A stretch of DNA of 64,000 bases from contig JAEMWC010000374.1 in NCBI GenBank assembly GCA_016490735.1, forward strand, positions 577,501-641,500. The letters are read 5' to 3'. Source of the stretch: Pachyseris speciosa (taxonomy: Eukaryota > Cnidaria > Anthozoa > Scleractinia > Pachyseridae). Made by a program: the position numbers and the translations under genes. Positions 22,590 to 34,188 of this stretch are shown here, piece after piece (position 1 is the stretch's first letter; each line of letters begins with the position of its first letter). The notes under the pieces were generated by a model. It saw only the letters and a list, made by a program, of their open reading frames with translations. It was not told where the DNA came from and did no database searches.

Positions 22590-24624
22590 GTAACTATTTC
22601 AGTGTCAATCTTCTAGCTAGCCTATAATCAGCTCACTAATTGGGGACACTATCCTACTTAAAATGTACATTAATCTTTAGAATTTACAGCAAAAAATCCT
22701 TAGGCTACAATGACTATATATAATAATAAAGAACAGATCTAGTAATTAAAACTTTGTTAATTAAAATCTATCGGGAATAGCAAAATTCATATTTAAGGTT
22801 GCAGTTTTCTGGCAATGATGATGTTAGTGGTTGCATTTCGCTGAGGGGGAAAGGGGGAGTGGGGAAGGAGTGCTAAATTAAAAATACCTCTCTTTCATTG
22901 AGTCAATTTTTTTGGGTGTCGGCGTTGGGTCGCCGAGGCGGGTAGAGGAATTTAGGTTAAAATCACGACTGACGTCTTGACTTGTTTTGCTGGAACCAAC
23001 GAAGAGACAGATGAAATGGCCAAACTTTCCTTTTCTTTTGCTCCTATTTTGCTTGGATTGATTTTTTCAATGTATTGTAACAGTCAATAATAATTGTTCA
23101 ACCGATCTTGCTGTATTGTGTTCCTCAAAAACATTTTCAGACCTCGTTGACAATATGTTTGAAACTTTTGCAAATAGTGTTTAAGTTTAGACAGCTAGAT
23201 TTTCTTATCTATTGCTAATAGCCTATAGTCAGTCATTCAGTCAGTTGGTTAGTTAATTAGTTACTGTAGTTAGTTAGTTAGTCAGTCAGTCAGTCAGTTA
23301 GTTAGTTAGGATGTGGGGTAAAAAATGACAGTGGTGTTTGTTGAAAACTTTCGAAAATATCCCTAAAGGGTACCAGTTTTGTTTTCCCTAAGAGTTGCCA
23401 ATTCTAAAACAACACCATTTGAGACTGGCCATTTTAACAGTGATTAAGGTAATTGATAAGCTGAAAGACTCATTAAAGTTATCGCATCAACTCTGGAGAT
23501 AGGCATTTTAGATTTTAGCACCATAAGCGCTACCAATCCACAAAATGTCATGCACTAAAAGGTATGTCATTTTTATAGTACATCCCCCTTCCCCCACTCT
23601 ATTTCTATCACGGGGAGGAGTACTGCTTTATATGGGCGATGTAGGTATGTGCAGCCCCAAAGGGTATGGTTTTCTGCGGTTTTGGTCTGAAATAGGGTGT
23701 CGAGTTTGACCATTTCCTTCTGAAATAGGGTATGGTTTGTGCACTGTAGTCTTGAATTTAGTATCTTTCATAGAAAAAGCTATTTCTTCATCATTAGGCG
23801 ATGTGACCACCAGCAAAAGGTCTTACGCAAATTATGTTAACAGCAGCCGTGTGTGTGAAATAGGTAAGATTTGGGGTATCGAATTTTTGGTCAGATCTGA
23901 AACTGGGTGGTGGAAATGGCAGAGTTTGGTCTGAAATAGGGTAAGGGTTTCAGGAAGTGGGCCGCACACCCCCACCCAATTTTCCCGGGAGTTCCCCCCC
24001 CCCCCGGGATTTACATTCGGTCGCTATTGAAAAAAAAGATCAACATACCGTAGTAATGATGATCCACATCCCAAGGGGCATTTTACCACCGATGTACCGC
24101 ACATCAAAGAACAGTGGCGATCCAGGCGATCCCTGAAAACAATTAGTTTGCATTGAGCGCAAGGAATCTTTTGTTTCGGGCATTCTTGCATGTGCGCTGT
24201 CATCGCTTCGCGGACCGCCATGTGCCGACAGCTTTCGTTGGGACAATTCTCCAGTACTTTTGGGCATTGCTTCCAATGAGCCTCAGCGTCGGAATAAACG
24301 CCTTTCCACTCACAGCCTTGGTTGGTGCAATTTACCGGTAAATTGCAGGTAATGTTGTCCAGCGTCACGTTTACTGTCAACTGATCTCCTCTAAATGGGG
24401 TACGGCATTGTGGACACTTCGGTGAAGCAATTGATGCCAAAGTGGATAAGCACTTTTGGCAACCAGAATGTCCACAGCCAAGTGTAACGGGCTTCAACAT
24501 TATGTTCAAACTGAAAGGCAATGAGGAACCATAAGGTCAAACTGATCCGGAATGTTGTCACGACTGAAACATGTCCAAAAACTTCAACTCACCAAATATC
24601 GCATTGCAATGTTGTGTCCACCAT
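21681..24624 (-). CDS. RING finger / TRAF-type zinc finger protein, four exons, truncated MATH end
   Basis: Exon 1 is 24624-24593 (ATG, ends TG), exon 2 is 24510-24049, exon 3 is 22381-22201 and exon 4 is 21821-21681. All junctions have GT-AG sites and matching phases. Residues 1-50 form a C3HC4 RING (QCDIC, then GCGHSGCQKC, then CPQC). Residues 80-160 hold Cys/His-rich TRAF-type fingers (CTNQGCEWKG, CPNESCRH, CPLGCGS). Exon 3 gives another finger (HQHQCRKKALEC...C) and a short helix. Exon 4 begins a MATH/TRAF-C strand (VVSFTWDIKDF, then PLTSEYVFL) but meets TGA after about 47 codons, where a full MATH domain needs about 130. The domain set is that of TRAF adaptor/E3 ligases in TNF/Toll-type signalling. 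Either the last exon is wrong or this copy is truncated. A MITE and an AAT microsatellite lie in intron 2. Confidence 0.85.
22549..22590. repeat. AAT microsatellite
   Basis: Trinucleotide run in intron 2 of the TRAF-like gene. Another simple tract, TTAG/TCAG-rich, lies at about 23225-23310. Confidence 0.95.
23603..24008. mobile_element. MITE-like element, G-rich/C-rich ends, partner at 27897
   Basis: It starts with ACGGGGAGGAGTACTGC-type sequence and ends GGGAGTTCCCCCCCCCCCCC. It contains repeated GGTCTGAAATAGGGT phrases in both orientations. The copy at 27897-28290 has the same organisation (CCCGGGGAGGGGGACTCCCA ... GGGAGTCCCCCCCC, with CCCTATTTAAGG inside). It lies in intron 2 of the TRAF-like gene. 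Confidence 0.65.
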
Positions 24625-24820
24625 CTGAGAAAAAGCACAACTGAAAGCGGTGATATGAGACATTATAAACACGTTGCCGGACGAAATTGTGAAACACGGA
24701 GCGAAGAAGACTGTTTCTGCGTGCAAGCAAAACTGTAGACGTGGACTGTTCGAGGGGAGTCTAATTTTTATTCGAAAAAAACATGATTTTGACAGGTCAC
24801 CATTTCCGGCTTGTGATGAA

Positions 24821-24907
24821 AGACACGCGCGCGCGCGAAGTTGCGGGAGACGCGACGCGAGGGGAGCTTCGCGTCGCGTCTCCTCGTAACTTCGCGCGCG
24901 CGTGTCT
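24821..24907. repeat. GC-rich palindrome just upstream of the TRAF-like gene
   Basis: AGACACGCGCGCGCGCGAAG, then GGGAGACGCGACGCGA, are mirrored by TCGCGTCGCGTCTCC and CTTCGCGCGCGCGTGTCT around a short loop. It is followed by GTCGCCGAAATTAGAGACTA. The same unit, in the other orientation, precedes the gene at 36936. CpG density here is far above the surroundings. Confidence 0.85.
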
Positions 24908-26017
24908 TCTGTCGCCGAAATTAGAGACTACTAGCAGTCTACAGTTTGGTACATTTCACCTTGCGGGTTTTTCGTATAAAGGTGATATAACTGTCTTATA
25001 TCTCTACAAATCGCAGCATGAATTCTTCGTGAATTTGGAAGTAAACTTATGTCAATCAGCCCGATGGCAAACATTCTGCACAACGGGCGGGTTTTGGGGC
25101 GCCATCGAAATATCCAGCAATTTAATTGCTAGGAACGGTTTTGAAAGAAAGAGAGAAAGAAAAAAAGACGGAGCATGAAAAATTCATGAGCTAACGTTCT
25201 TCATAGAACCTAAATTTGGTCATGTAATGCGTTGTTCTTTTGAGGAGCATGGTAAAGAAATGTACCAAAGTGTATAAAGGGTGGTAGAGGAACGGCAAAA
25301 AAAAAACAACAAACAAAACAACAACATAAGGAGGAGGGAGAAGGGACGCCAAAAAAAAAATTACGGCGGCGGGAGAACCATCGGGATAAAGGAGAGTGGA
25401 TTATCTCTAGAAAAAATATGACATGAGTCTTAAAATCCTAAATAGATATCTCAATATAAGAATTTTTACGCGGGATCTGTTCTCTCCCTAAACTTTTATA
25501 TTAATGTGATAGACCCTCGGTACCCAAGACTATTTGAGCCCCTCGCAGGGAGTTTTAGTGAATACGGGGTCAGGAACATTTATTTTTAGGAAACATGGGA
25601 TATTGTCAAATTATTTATAGGGATCAACGGAACTACTGATTAGATTGTTGGGATCAAGAAGGACACACTTATGTTTCAACATTCACAAAAGTAGTCTGTG
25701 TTGCAGCTTCAATGCAACTTCATCGGCTGTAACGTCTTCTCTTCAGCTGAGTCCTACAGCTACATTATAGGATAGCTGGTGTCGTTCAACTATGTGGTCT
25801 ATGTGTCTGTACACTACTATTAACGCAATTGTAAGGAAACTACGATGGCGGCTATGCCCTTCTACTTTTTTTCATCTTTACACGTGAGAAAAACTCGTGA
25901 TTTTCAGAGCCAGAGCATGACATTCCGCTTCACTTCTCACCCATAGAATGCTCCGCTTCCAAACGTTAAACTGTCCGGAAGAAGGAAGTTAAGGAAATGA
26001 GCAACTACTGTATTGCA
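24908..26017. other. No supported gene
   Basis: A- and G-rich tracts lie at 25140-25380; otherwise unremarkable AT-rich DNA. Confidence 0.4.
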
Positions 26018-26845
26018 CAGGGGCGTAGCATGAGATTTTGAAGGTGTACGCACAGCGCGGAAATTTGGAACTAGGGGGGTCTGGGGGCATGCTGCCCCAG
26101 AAAATTTTGAAATTTAGGGTCTCGGAAATGCCATTTCCCAACTATTTCCGCGGAACCTTTTTTATAAATAAATGCAACGGAAAATGTGGTAGTTGTTTAT
26201 TTTACCCATCTCTACAGTTTTCGGTAACCTACAACAAAAAAGGGGGTAAAACAATGGAAAAAAACAGGGGGTTTACAAGCAAAGGGCAAGACGTCTACCC
26301 TTCAGACGGGCGAACTCTGTTATAACATCATCAATGTCAACGTCCTTGTGCTTGTGAATGTGCAAAATTGCTAAAGAGCTCAATCTCCCTTCTGTCATGG
26401 TACGTCGTAAGGGCGTAAGGGCGTTTTCAATCTCTTCATAAATGACCCGGGACAGGGGATTGGGGAAAGGCAAGGACCGCAGAGGGAAGAGTTTTTCTTT
26501 CGTTTCACTCCACCATTACGTTAAAACAACAATAACAACTGTATTAGCTCTTATATTTAGAAACGAAGACATTACTGATCAAATAAAAATTAAAGCTTAA
26601 AGGGTGTGTAAAATAAGTAGAGAGTTAACAAGTCTAGGGAGCCAAATAACGTTTCTTGTCGTTTATGGATTAATGAAAAGGTACTGGAAAAACAAACACA
26701 CACGCCAGTATAATTCGAAATTTAAAAATTGGTCCTATTTTAGATTAAGTTTGACAAATGCTATAAGGGAATAAAAACTGAATTTTTTTTCCAGATTTCA
26801 GCTGTACGTACGGGCGTGCGTGCGTATATGGACGCTACGCCCCTG
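26018..26845. mobile_element. hAT-type transposon remnant (TIR CAGGGGCGTAGC)
   Basis: CAGGGGCGTAGC at 26018 is matched by GCTACGCCCCTG ending at 26845. TTGCA flanks both ends (26013-26017, 26846-26850), shorter than the 8 bp usual for hAT, so the duplication is tentative. The interior keeps a fragment of the C-terminal transposase region on the minus strand. Confidence 0.75.
26273..26473 (-). pseudogene. C-terminal piece of a hAT transposase (dimerisation region)
   Basis: The frame ends at 26273 and reads LRRTMTEGRLSSLAILHIHK, then DVDIDDVITEFARLKGRRL. This matches the pattern of the hAT C-terminal dimerisation domain as seen in ZMYM/52-kDa-repressor-like transposases (TMTEERLSxLALLHIH, then a short tail). 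Upstream sequence lacks the catalytic core, so this is an internally deleted relic. Confidence 0.75.
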
Positions 26846-26850
26846 TTGCA

Positions 26851-27896
26851 TATGGAAGACAGTCAGGAAGAGAACAAATCGACAGGAGACAACCATGGCA
26901 CGACATGGGACTATGCCAGAGATATAATACCAGAGATACCTCAATATCTCCGCATGAGAGAGTCCTGAGTGGTTGCAAGGATGGCAGATGAGGAGGAACG
27001 TTTCGAGGGCATGCCCGATAATGAGGACAGAGCTACGGCTGATAGTGACGACGAGGTGGTTGAGGAGACAGACACTGCTTGTTCAGAACGCGGTAGATGG
27101 TCCACTTTCTTGTTAGGAACGACTACTTTATTTGGGCACAAGGTGCAGATAAACAGTAGGCTAATTTCATGACAGGCATTTATTTAACGGCAGTTACGTT
27201 ACTTAAGAACGTTTACAAAAAATCTGAATGTTCTAAGGTTCTTAAGTCTCGAACAGTACTTGATAGTTGTACATTACCATCAATTCCTGACCTTGGAGCA
27301 ATTTAAGCATAAAATCTTAACAACGAATCACATTTGTAAACGATTTAATGGAAGAAATTCAGGCGGACAAATCTAAGCCGATGCTGAACATTGTGACCTT
27401 ACAATAGCGCTAGGCATAGTCATAGCGCGAAGGGGAAGAGGGACTTTTAAGTTCATAGTTGTATATCTCCACCTATCTCACATATTGAAAACAAGATAAA
27501 TTATTGCGGGCTACAGTGGAGCCCAAGCTTAACAGATGTAGTTTTAAAAGCTTAGTACAAAGCTGTCTAATGGGAAAGCTAAACTTCGTGAGGTAAAAAA
27601 GTGAGGCATGTTTCCATTCCGTCAGAAGAACTTTACAACAAGGCAAGACTTATGAGTTCCAGAAACAGGCCGGAGTATTTTATGTTGTGAAACAGGGCGT
27701 TGCTCCGCTTTCTCTGACAAGGTCTTCACGGACACTATTTTTAAATGTTGCGAGCTTCAAGATGGTCTCAATGGGAAGCAGAAGAATAAACAGATGTCAA
27801 TCGATTTACATCTTCCGCTCAAAATTTTTGACCGACGCTAACTAGCTCCAGCCGTACAGAATGTATTCGTGGCCAACGTGCATAGTGGTACAAAAG
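26851..27896. other. No supported gene
   Basis: An acidic open frame at 26969-27172 has no splice support and no recognisable domain. The rest is unremarkable. Confidence 0.4.
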
Positions 27897-28290
27897 GCCC
27901 GGGGAGGGGGACTCCCATAAATTTCGGATAGGTGTGTGCCGCTAAGGGTCTTAAACCCTCACCCTATTTAAGGATAAAGCAAACGAAAATTGGTACCCTA
28001 TTGTAAGGCCCAAACCCGAAAAATACGGGAAAGAACCGGCGTGAAATTAAAAACCGGAAACCTGTCAGTGTTCGCAGGCTAACGACGGATTTCATTTAGC
28101 TGTGTATTTAAGCACTGCTATTTTAGCGGATACAATTTAGGCACTCTACCTAAGGGTCACACCGGGAACACTGTGCCAACCTGGGCAAAAAGTGATATCC
28201 TATTTAAGGATTGAGAACCTCAAAAACCATACCCTATCCCGTGGCACATACCTTTATAGGTCATGTGTGGGAGTCCCCCCCCAGGAGAAA
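27897..28290. mobile_element. MITE-like element, second copy of the family at 23603
   Basis: CCCGGGGAGGGGGACTCCCA at the left is mirrored by GTGGGAGTCCCCCCCC at the right. Subterminal phrases (CCCTATTTAAGGATAAAGC and CCTATTTAAGGATTGAG, GTGTGTGCCGCT and GTGGCACATACC) are also inverted relative to each other. Confidence 0.7.
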
Positions 28291-29547
28291 AGGATAGGGT
28301 GTGTCTTCTTTAGTTCTAGAATTCCTTCTAGTTTTCATCTTTTTTTGATTTTGCGATCTGAGGAATTCATGATCCACATTCCTACAACGTTTGTTTTAAA
28401 CTGAACAAAAAAGTGTTTGGTCAGTTCTGTTTTAGAGTGACAACTGATACCCCAGCGTTTTGTTATCGATTTATGCTACGTATTTTACCAATAATGACCA
28501 GATTGAAACTATTCTAACAGAAAGATGACGTACTAATATTTAAATATAAGTGACGGAAATAAGCGTCTCGGAATTAAAGACCTCAAGGGTTGAAGTCTCA
28601 AGGGTTGAAGTCTGTAGAAAATATAACTTAGAAGACCCTAGAAGTTTGGATGCTTACGATGCGTTAACTAATTGTGACCAATGTACAGGGCTCGTACAGC
28701 AAGTTTCTAACTGGGGGAATCGCTTCAAAAGCATTGGCGTGAGTCAACTAGGGGGGATCTGGGGTGTTCCCTCGGAAAAATGTTTCAATACAAGTCCTCT
28801 GAAATGGCTGAAAATGTATTTAAAACTAACATGGTGTGGTGAAACTTATATACTTTCAGCAACAAAAAAGAGGTGTTTCAAAACAAGAATAATCAGTTTT
28901 CGGTAAAACGTTAAATAGAAAACTAACTTCCATTTTTTTAGCATTACTTGCTTTTTACTGTTGAAAAGTAGGGGAGGGGGGCCTCCCTTTGCGTGGTGCC
29001 AGATTCAAGAAAGCTGGACATTTGAAATATCTTAACGGGCTAACAAGGTACCGTATCGGTTTGAATTTAGTCGTCAAAAGCCGATAATATAATTAAAAGC
29101 CAAGATCTTGACCCTCTCGGCCCCACAACCCTTCAAGCCCTTTGAAAAACATCACCACCGTATGGTCAGTCTTTCTTTATTGGTTTTAACAAGTCTTAAG
29201 AAAATACTTAACAAAACCGAGTGATGATTAATTAAGGTGTAACTTAATTTCGCTTATGTAAATGAATCTTACAGCTGCAGCGCATCGAATATGAGGTCAA
29301 ACTGAAGACTTACATGAAAGAAAGTGTCTTGCGTCGAATACGATGCCGCGAATTCTATGTTGTTCAGGGGGTACCCAACGACAAGTTTCGATAGATATTT
29401 GTTCAGTACAGGATAATTCGCCTTTGGCTTTCGGTGTCGATTCAATTTCGTAACTAAAACGTGGCCTAAAAGATTCTCAATTGGGGAATCATAGCTCCTG
29501 AGATTTTCCGAAAGGTCGTTTTTGCTGGTTTTGGCAGTCAAAAACGT
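28291..29547. other. Intergenic, with one dispersed repeat fragment
   Basis: 28795-28892 matches 13565-13675. A minus-strand open frame at 29269-29550 was considered, but it has no splice or family support. Confidence 0.4.
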
Positions 29548-29790
29548 CATCTAACATTTTCGGAAAGAAAATAGTCCCCTAGTTCATTTCAGTTAGCATT
29601 TTCTCAAAGGAGGATTTTGTTCCCTAACATTTTCGGGCAATTTAAATTTCAGTTAGGGAATCCGAACAGATGAACTTCTTCTAGCGAATGAAAACATCAC
29701 TTTAAGCAGACTTCAAACACCATAAGGTACTTAAAATGCCTGCTGTTGATTTAGCTCGTTGGGTGCCCCTGATCGTTGCCTATATTACAG
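29548..29790. repeat. ~250-bp direct repeat, copy A (downstream of the DDE gene)
   Basis: It matches 30712-30970 in the same orientation. Shared phrases include TTTTCGGAAAGAAAATAGT, ATTTTGTTCCCTAACATTTT and GTTGGGTGCCCCTG. The repeats bracket exon 3 of the DDE gene. Confidence 0.85.
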
Positions 29791-30098
29791 CTGAATGGTG
29801 TACAAAATGTATCAAAAACAGTAACAATTATCAATTTCAGTTGACAGGCAGCTTCATTAACTAACTTAGAAACACGGTTTCGGCGGTTTATATAAGCTGG
29901 CTTGTTGTCATTTCCTTCAATTCTCGCAGAAGATGCGGCGTATTTTGGTTAAGATCATTCACATTGTCGAATTTGGGGAAAATTACCATTATTGGGTATG
30001 ACACTCCACAAGCCGAAAGAAACGAAACAAAGTAAGGTTTGTGCGGCTCCTTACAATGTAATTGTTAGAACTGTGTTCGCCCATCGTAATAAGAATAG

Positions 30099-33000
30099 TT
30101 AGAGGGCTGGATTTGTAACTACATATTCGAGGGGCAAAATGGCTAGGAAATTTTGCATAATATGCCGTTGATCTCCACCTCTCCATTGGCGCCACATTTG
30201 TTCATCAAGGTATGACTGCAGGTCTTCTCTTTTTAGACCTCGACGCACTTTTTGGCCTAACTTGAGGTTGTTCCAGCAGGACTCTACCTCCTGAGTGTGG
30301 ACGCCAGTCACAGGATCCACGAAGTTTTGAGCATGAACAACGATTCTGTGTGCGGCGACGTTGTTGATACGGCCTGTCATGCCTCTGTATGCAGCCCAGT
30401 CATCGGTGTATACAACTGTCCCTGGTCGGATGCACCTGGAGATGATGGGATCCAATGTGGCGATATCCCGTCTCTCCACAACTTGAAAGTACCCCCTCGC
30501 GGGCCTGAATTCGGTTGTAATGATGCCAAAAACCCACGCTTCCCTAGCCGCCCTTCTCCCACGGTTGTACTGAAAAGATTCACAATATAATTTGTTAGCA
30601 TATTCCCTCAGTGAACTGATTGTTTATTCCTGTTACTGATTCTGTAAAAGACAATCTCGTAAAAACAACTTAAGAGGCGAGGAGAATAAAACGATAGTTC
30701 ATTTCTTCACGAGCGTTTTCGGAAAGAAAATAGTTCCCTACAAAGTTAGTGGAAAGCTCATTTCAGCTTGCATTTTCTCAAAGGAAGATTTTGTTCCCTA
30801 ACATTTTCGGGCAATTAAAAATTCAGCTAGGGAATCCGAGCAGATGAACTGCTTCTAGCTTTCGATAAAAACACTTTAAAAAGACTCCAAACATCTTCAG
30901 GTGCTTAAAAATGCCTTTCTACAGCTTTTGGTTGATTTGGCTTGTTGGGTGCCCCTGCTCAATGTTCTTGTTCATCGTTGTCTGATATATTGAAACTAAA
31001 CTAAGGCATACCCAGTTCTTTTATAGGCAACACATTTTGTTGAAAGAGATCGCCGTTGTAGATATTTAAATTGGAGGTGGCTTAGTATATTGGTTGCTTT
31101 TGTTGAATGTAGCTTCGTGATTCCAGTTTGTCTCCACGGAATCTCATTGTCAAACTCCCGTAATAATTACGGAAAAAGGTTAACTTTAAACATTTCTATT
31201 TTCCGTCTAACAATCGAATGATGGTATGTCATAATCTAAAGTAGTTTCGAATGAAATAATTAAGCAACAACAAAAACATTTTCTCACCTTAGCCTTGTGA
31301 GAAAACTTGCTTTCATCGCACTTAACGGCAGCGCCTGGTCCCCCGAATGGTATGAAAGGTCTATGTTCAATGTCCCTGGAACATACGTCTTGCAGCTGTC
31401 GGAAAATCCTACACACCAATCCTGGGTTTAGACTTAATCTCCTGGCAGTTTTTCTCTGTGAGTCGTCAGAGACAAAATGATAGACGACAAGAAGCAACGT
31501 TCCTAGCGCTACGCGAGGAAACTCTTCAAAGAAGCTGTTTGCACGCAAGCTCCTTTTCTTCTTGCATCCGCTGCAGCGCCTGTTAATAATAATCAAAAAC
31601 GAAAGAAAGACTCTGAAAACAAGCGTTCTATTGAGTAAGGTAATAAAGTTCCTTTGCAAATTGTTTTTGGAGTTCTTAAAAAAAAAAATTGTCAACATGC
31701 GATAACTGAATTATTTTGCAGCAAAGACTTCATATTTTTCTTGGTTTCCGCGTGAACTCGTGTATTCTAGCGAGCTTTTTACAATGCGTTTTCCAAGCAA
31801 GATGTGTTACTTCAAAAAGTAGCACTTCCTTTGTCAAAGCGCCTCCCATTCAAACTATGTTAAATTCAGAAATTTAACTTATACTTTACGAAATGCCGTA
31901 GCGCATGCTTCCAACAGCTTATACAGGTCTCTTTTCTCATTTATAATTTTTCTAAGCTTAACACACACCGTCGGTTTAGCCCTTTCACTCAATTATGTCG
32001 CGCAAAGCACACAAATTCAAAACATCATGATTGAAATTCAGGTTCCGAAGAAAAAAACTCGACGTTTAGCCAAGTTAACTTTTATGCAGGAGCAGAAATG
32101 CGTTTTTCCAGCCAAGTAGTGATACTTGAAAAAAGTAACACCTCCTTTCTTAAAGCGCCGCCCATTCAGAAGGTTCGGAAGGTCGACTCGTTTCGTTTCG
32201 TTTCGCGGAATACCGTAAGCCATGCCTCAAGCTATTGAAGGCATTGTTTGTCCGCTCAGCTGCTTTCTAATGAGGTCCTCGTTTTTAAAACCCAACATCT
32301 CTTACCGTAAGAGCTTATTTTTAAAAGGAGCTGGATTCGTCTCAAAACAAGTCTCACTTTTCCATTTCTTTTCAATCGAGCGTTCGGCACTTGACAAAGG
32401 AGTTTTAAGTTTTTTCACTTAGGTCTTGTTCGTCAACTTTGTCAATGATTTAAACCGTGATTTTAAAAGATATACTGGTATAACTTTGTACAGAGCCTGT
32501 GATCAGAGTTTTTTCATACTTCTAAGCAGAGCGCGCGGCACGTAACAAAGGTGTGATTTTTTTTTCTCTCAAAGGATAGCATGATCCGCCTTTCGTGAAG
32601 CCGTTTCATAGATTAAACCGAAATCTAACTATAATTTTAGACGATACACTGATCAGAGATTGTTTTCCAGTTTTACGCAGAGCTCATGCAATATGACTTT
32701 ACTGTTCAGTTTTTCATTAGAGCTCGCGGCACGTAAGGAAGGTGTGAGACATTGTAGATTAAACGGGTCAATAAACATGAGCACGCTTGAATGAAAAAGT
32801 GTACGCTTTTCTCGTATCGATTTCTTAGACTACATGCGATGCTTTCGGACGAAAATGAAGCTGTTTTGATCTTCACGAAATAAAAACAAGCATGAAACAC
32901 TGGAGAAAAATAAAATCATTTGGGGAGTTATGGAACAGAACCGAAACAGTACACATAGCGGCAAACGAGAGTTATCCAGGTTTTAATGCACGCTTATTAC

Positions 33001-33664
33001 GTACCGACTCTGATTTATGGACCTCTCTCTCGGAACAGATACTGTCCGCGGACAAATATCCGAGCATATTTTCGACATATATACTATGCTCTACAAATAT
33101 GGTATGCGTACGCGTCACTTTTTGGGTGTTTTTACTTAAATTTAGTTTAGTTGACTATCTGATGTCATAAACATTTAAACGATATTCTACTTCCACGTGC
33201 TCCATACGCAAGGTTTCAGATACGCCGGAAAAAAATTAAAAATTCGGTCTTTCAAAGCTCCAATCGAAATTTCCGTACTGTCGCTCCATTTGTAACTATA
33301 AAAGGTGTCGTCGTCGTTTTTACAATATTAGCATTGTTTCCGTGGTAGCCGTTTCAATTGCCTTAAATCAATCTTTCCATTTCCTTAGTGACTCTCAAAA
33401 CGCGTATTTCCTCAACATAATCCATTTTTTTCTTTGTCAAATTTAATATGAGCTTATGCCAAACTTATTCACTTACCAATGGAACCCATCAACATGGTTA
33501 CCGTTCCTTGGTATCAAGATCATGTCCTCGTCGCATTGTGCGCACCTGAGCGGATTCGCCAGCAGAGACCTCTGTTGTAGCCAGTGTATCAAAGTCAAAC
33601 GTGGACCCCGTTCCAAATCTAGAATTTCGTTTAGATTCATGACTTCTCGGTGACGCAGGAGCAA
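30099..33664 (-). CDS. ISXO2/Merlin-like DDE transposase-derived gene, three exons, open frame intact
   Basis: Exon 1 is 33664-33477 (ATG, ends TG before GTAAGT), exon 2 is 31579-31288 and exon 3 is 30569-30099 (TGA/TAA-type stop). Junction codons (TG+G, then phase 0) keep one frame of about 316 residues. The N-terminus has a zinc ribbon: CAQC in exon 1 and CSGC in exon 2. The catalytic triad candidates are KCDES (exon 2), YTDDWAAY (exon 3) and [12 protein letters not shown] (exon 3), which is the IS1595/IS1016-Merlin pattern. The C-terminus ends about 50 residues later, as in that family. No terminal inverted repeats were seen next to the gene. Introns, an intact frame and no nearby ends suggest either a domesticated gene or an intron-bearing autonomous element; sequence alone cannot decide. 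Confidence 0.85.
30712..30970. repeat. ~250-bp direct repeat, copy B (inside intron 2 of the DDE gene)
   Basis: Partner of 29548-29790. It carries small indels and substitutions and an extra CCCTACAAAGTTAGTGG stretch. Confidence 0.85.
31795..32240. repeat. Diverged tandem duplication in intron 1 of the DDE gene
   Basis: The segment around 31800-31920 (AAAAAGTAGCACTTCCTTTG ... AAAGCGCCTCCCATTCA ... GAAATGCCGTAGCGCATGC) recurs with about 20% changes at 32110-32230 (AAAAAAGTAACACCTCCTTT ... AAAGCGCCGCCCATTCA ... GGAATACCGTAAGCCATGC). GCGCGGCACGTAACAAAGG at 32530 and CTCGCGGCACGTAAGGAAGG at 32722 form a similar pair. Confidence 0.6.
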
Positions 33665-34188
33665 CTGTCAGCGCGATGATTTAGAGGCCAGTAATAAAGC
33701 CGTTTGTTCGAGTCTTCTCTTATAGTACCCACAATAAAGCTTATCTGGGGTTTAATTGGCGTATTTTAATCCCAGTCATTTAAAGGAAGTGTGAATGGTT
33801 TCTTTATTTATAGGCAGGAATTTTCAATGTCATCTGACTGCAAGCAATTATACTGGAATACTTTATTAATTTGCCGCAAGTGTGCCACAATTATCAATTT
33901 ATTCCAAGCTAAGCGAGAATTATGAGGCTATTCTCGGGCAGTTTACTTACTCCCGTTGAAAGAGTCAGTAAATTAAGTTTGTTGATATAACTTTTTATCT
34001 GTGATTATTTATTGCCAAGTTTCGGTATAAATCTCAATCTATTAGCAATCTGCCGTTTTAGTATTCCCATATGACTTCAAAAGCCGTCTACCACTATTGT
34101 CATTTGCCGATATGTGCGAGCATAACTCGAAGAATTCACAAGTAGATCAGATAGTTCGGCTTAAGTGACATTTCCGCCTTCACTTGAT

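Noticed and set aside
29269..29550. Minus-strand 93-residue open frame downstream of the DDE gene
   Set aside because: No family resemblance and no convincing acceptor. It overlaps the start of the direct repeat at 29548.
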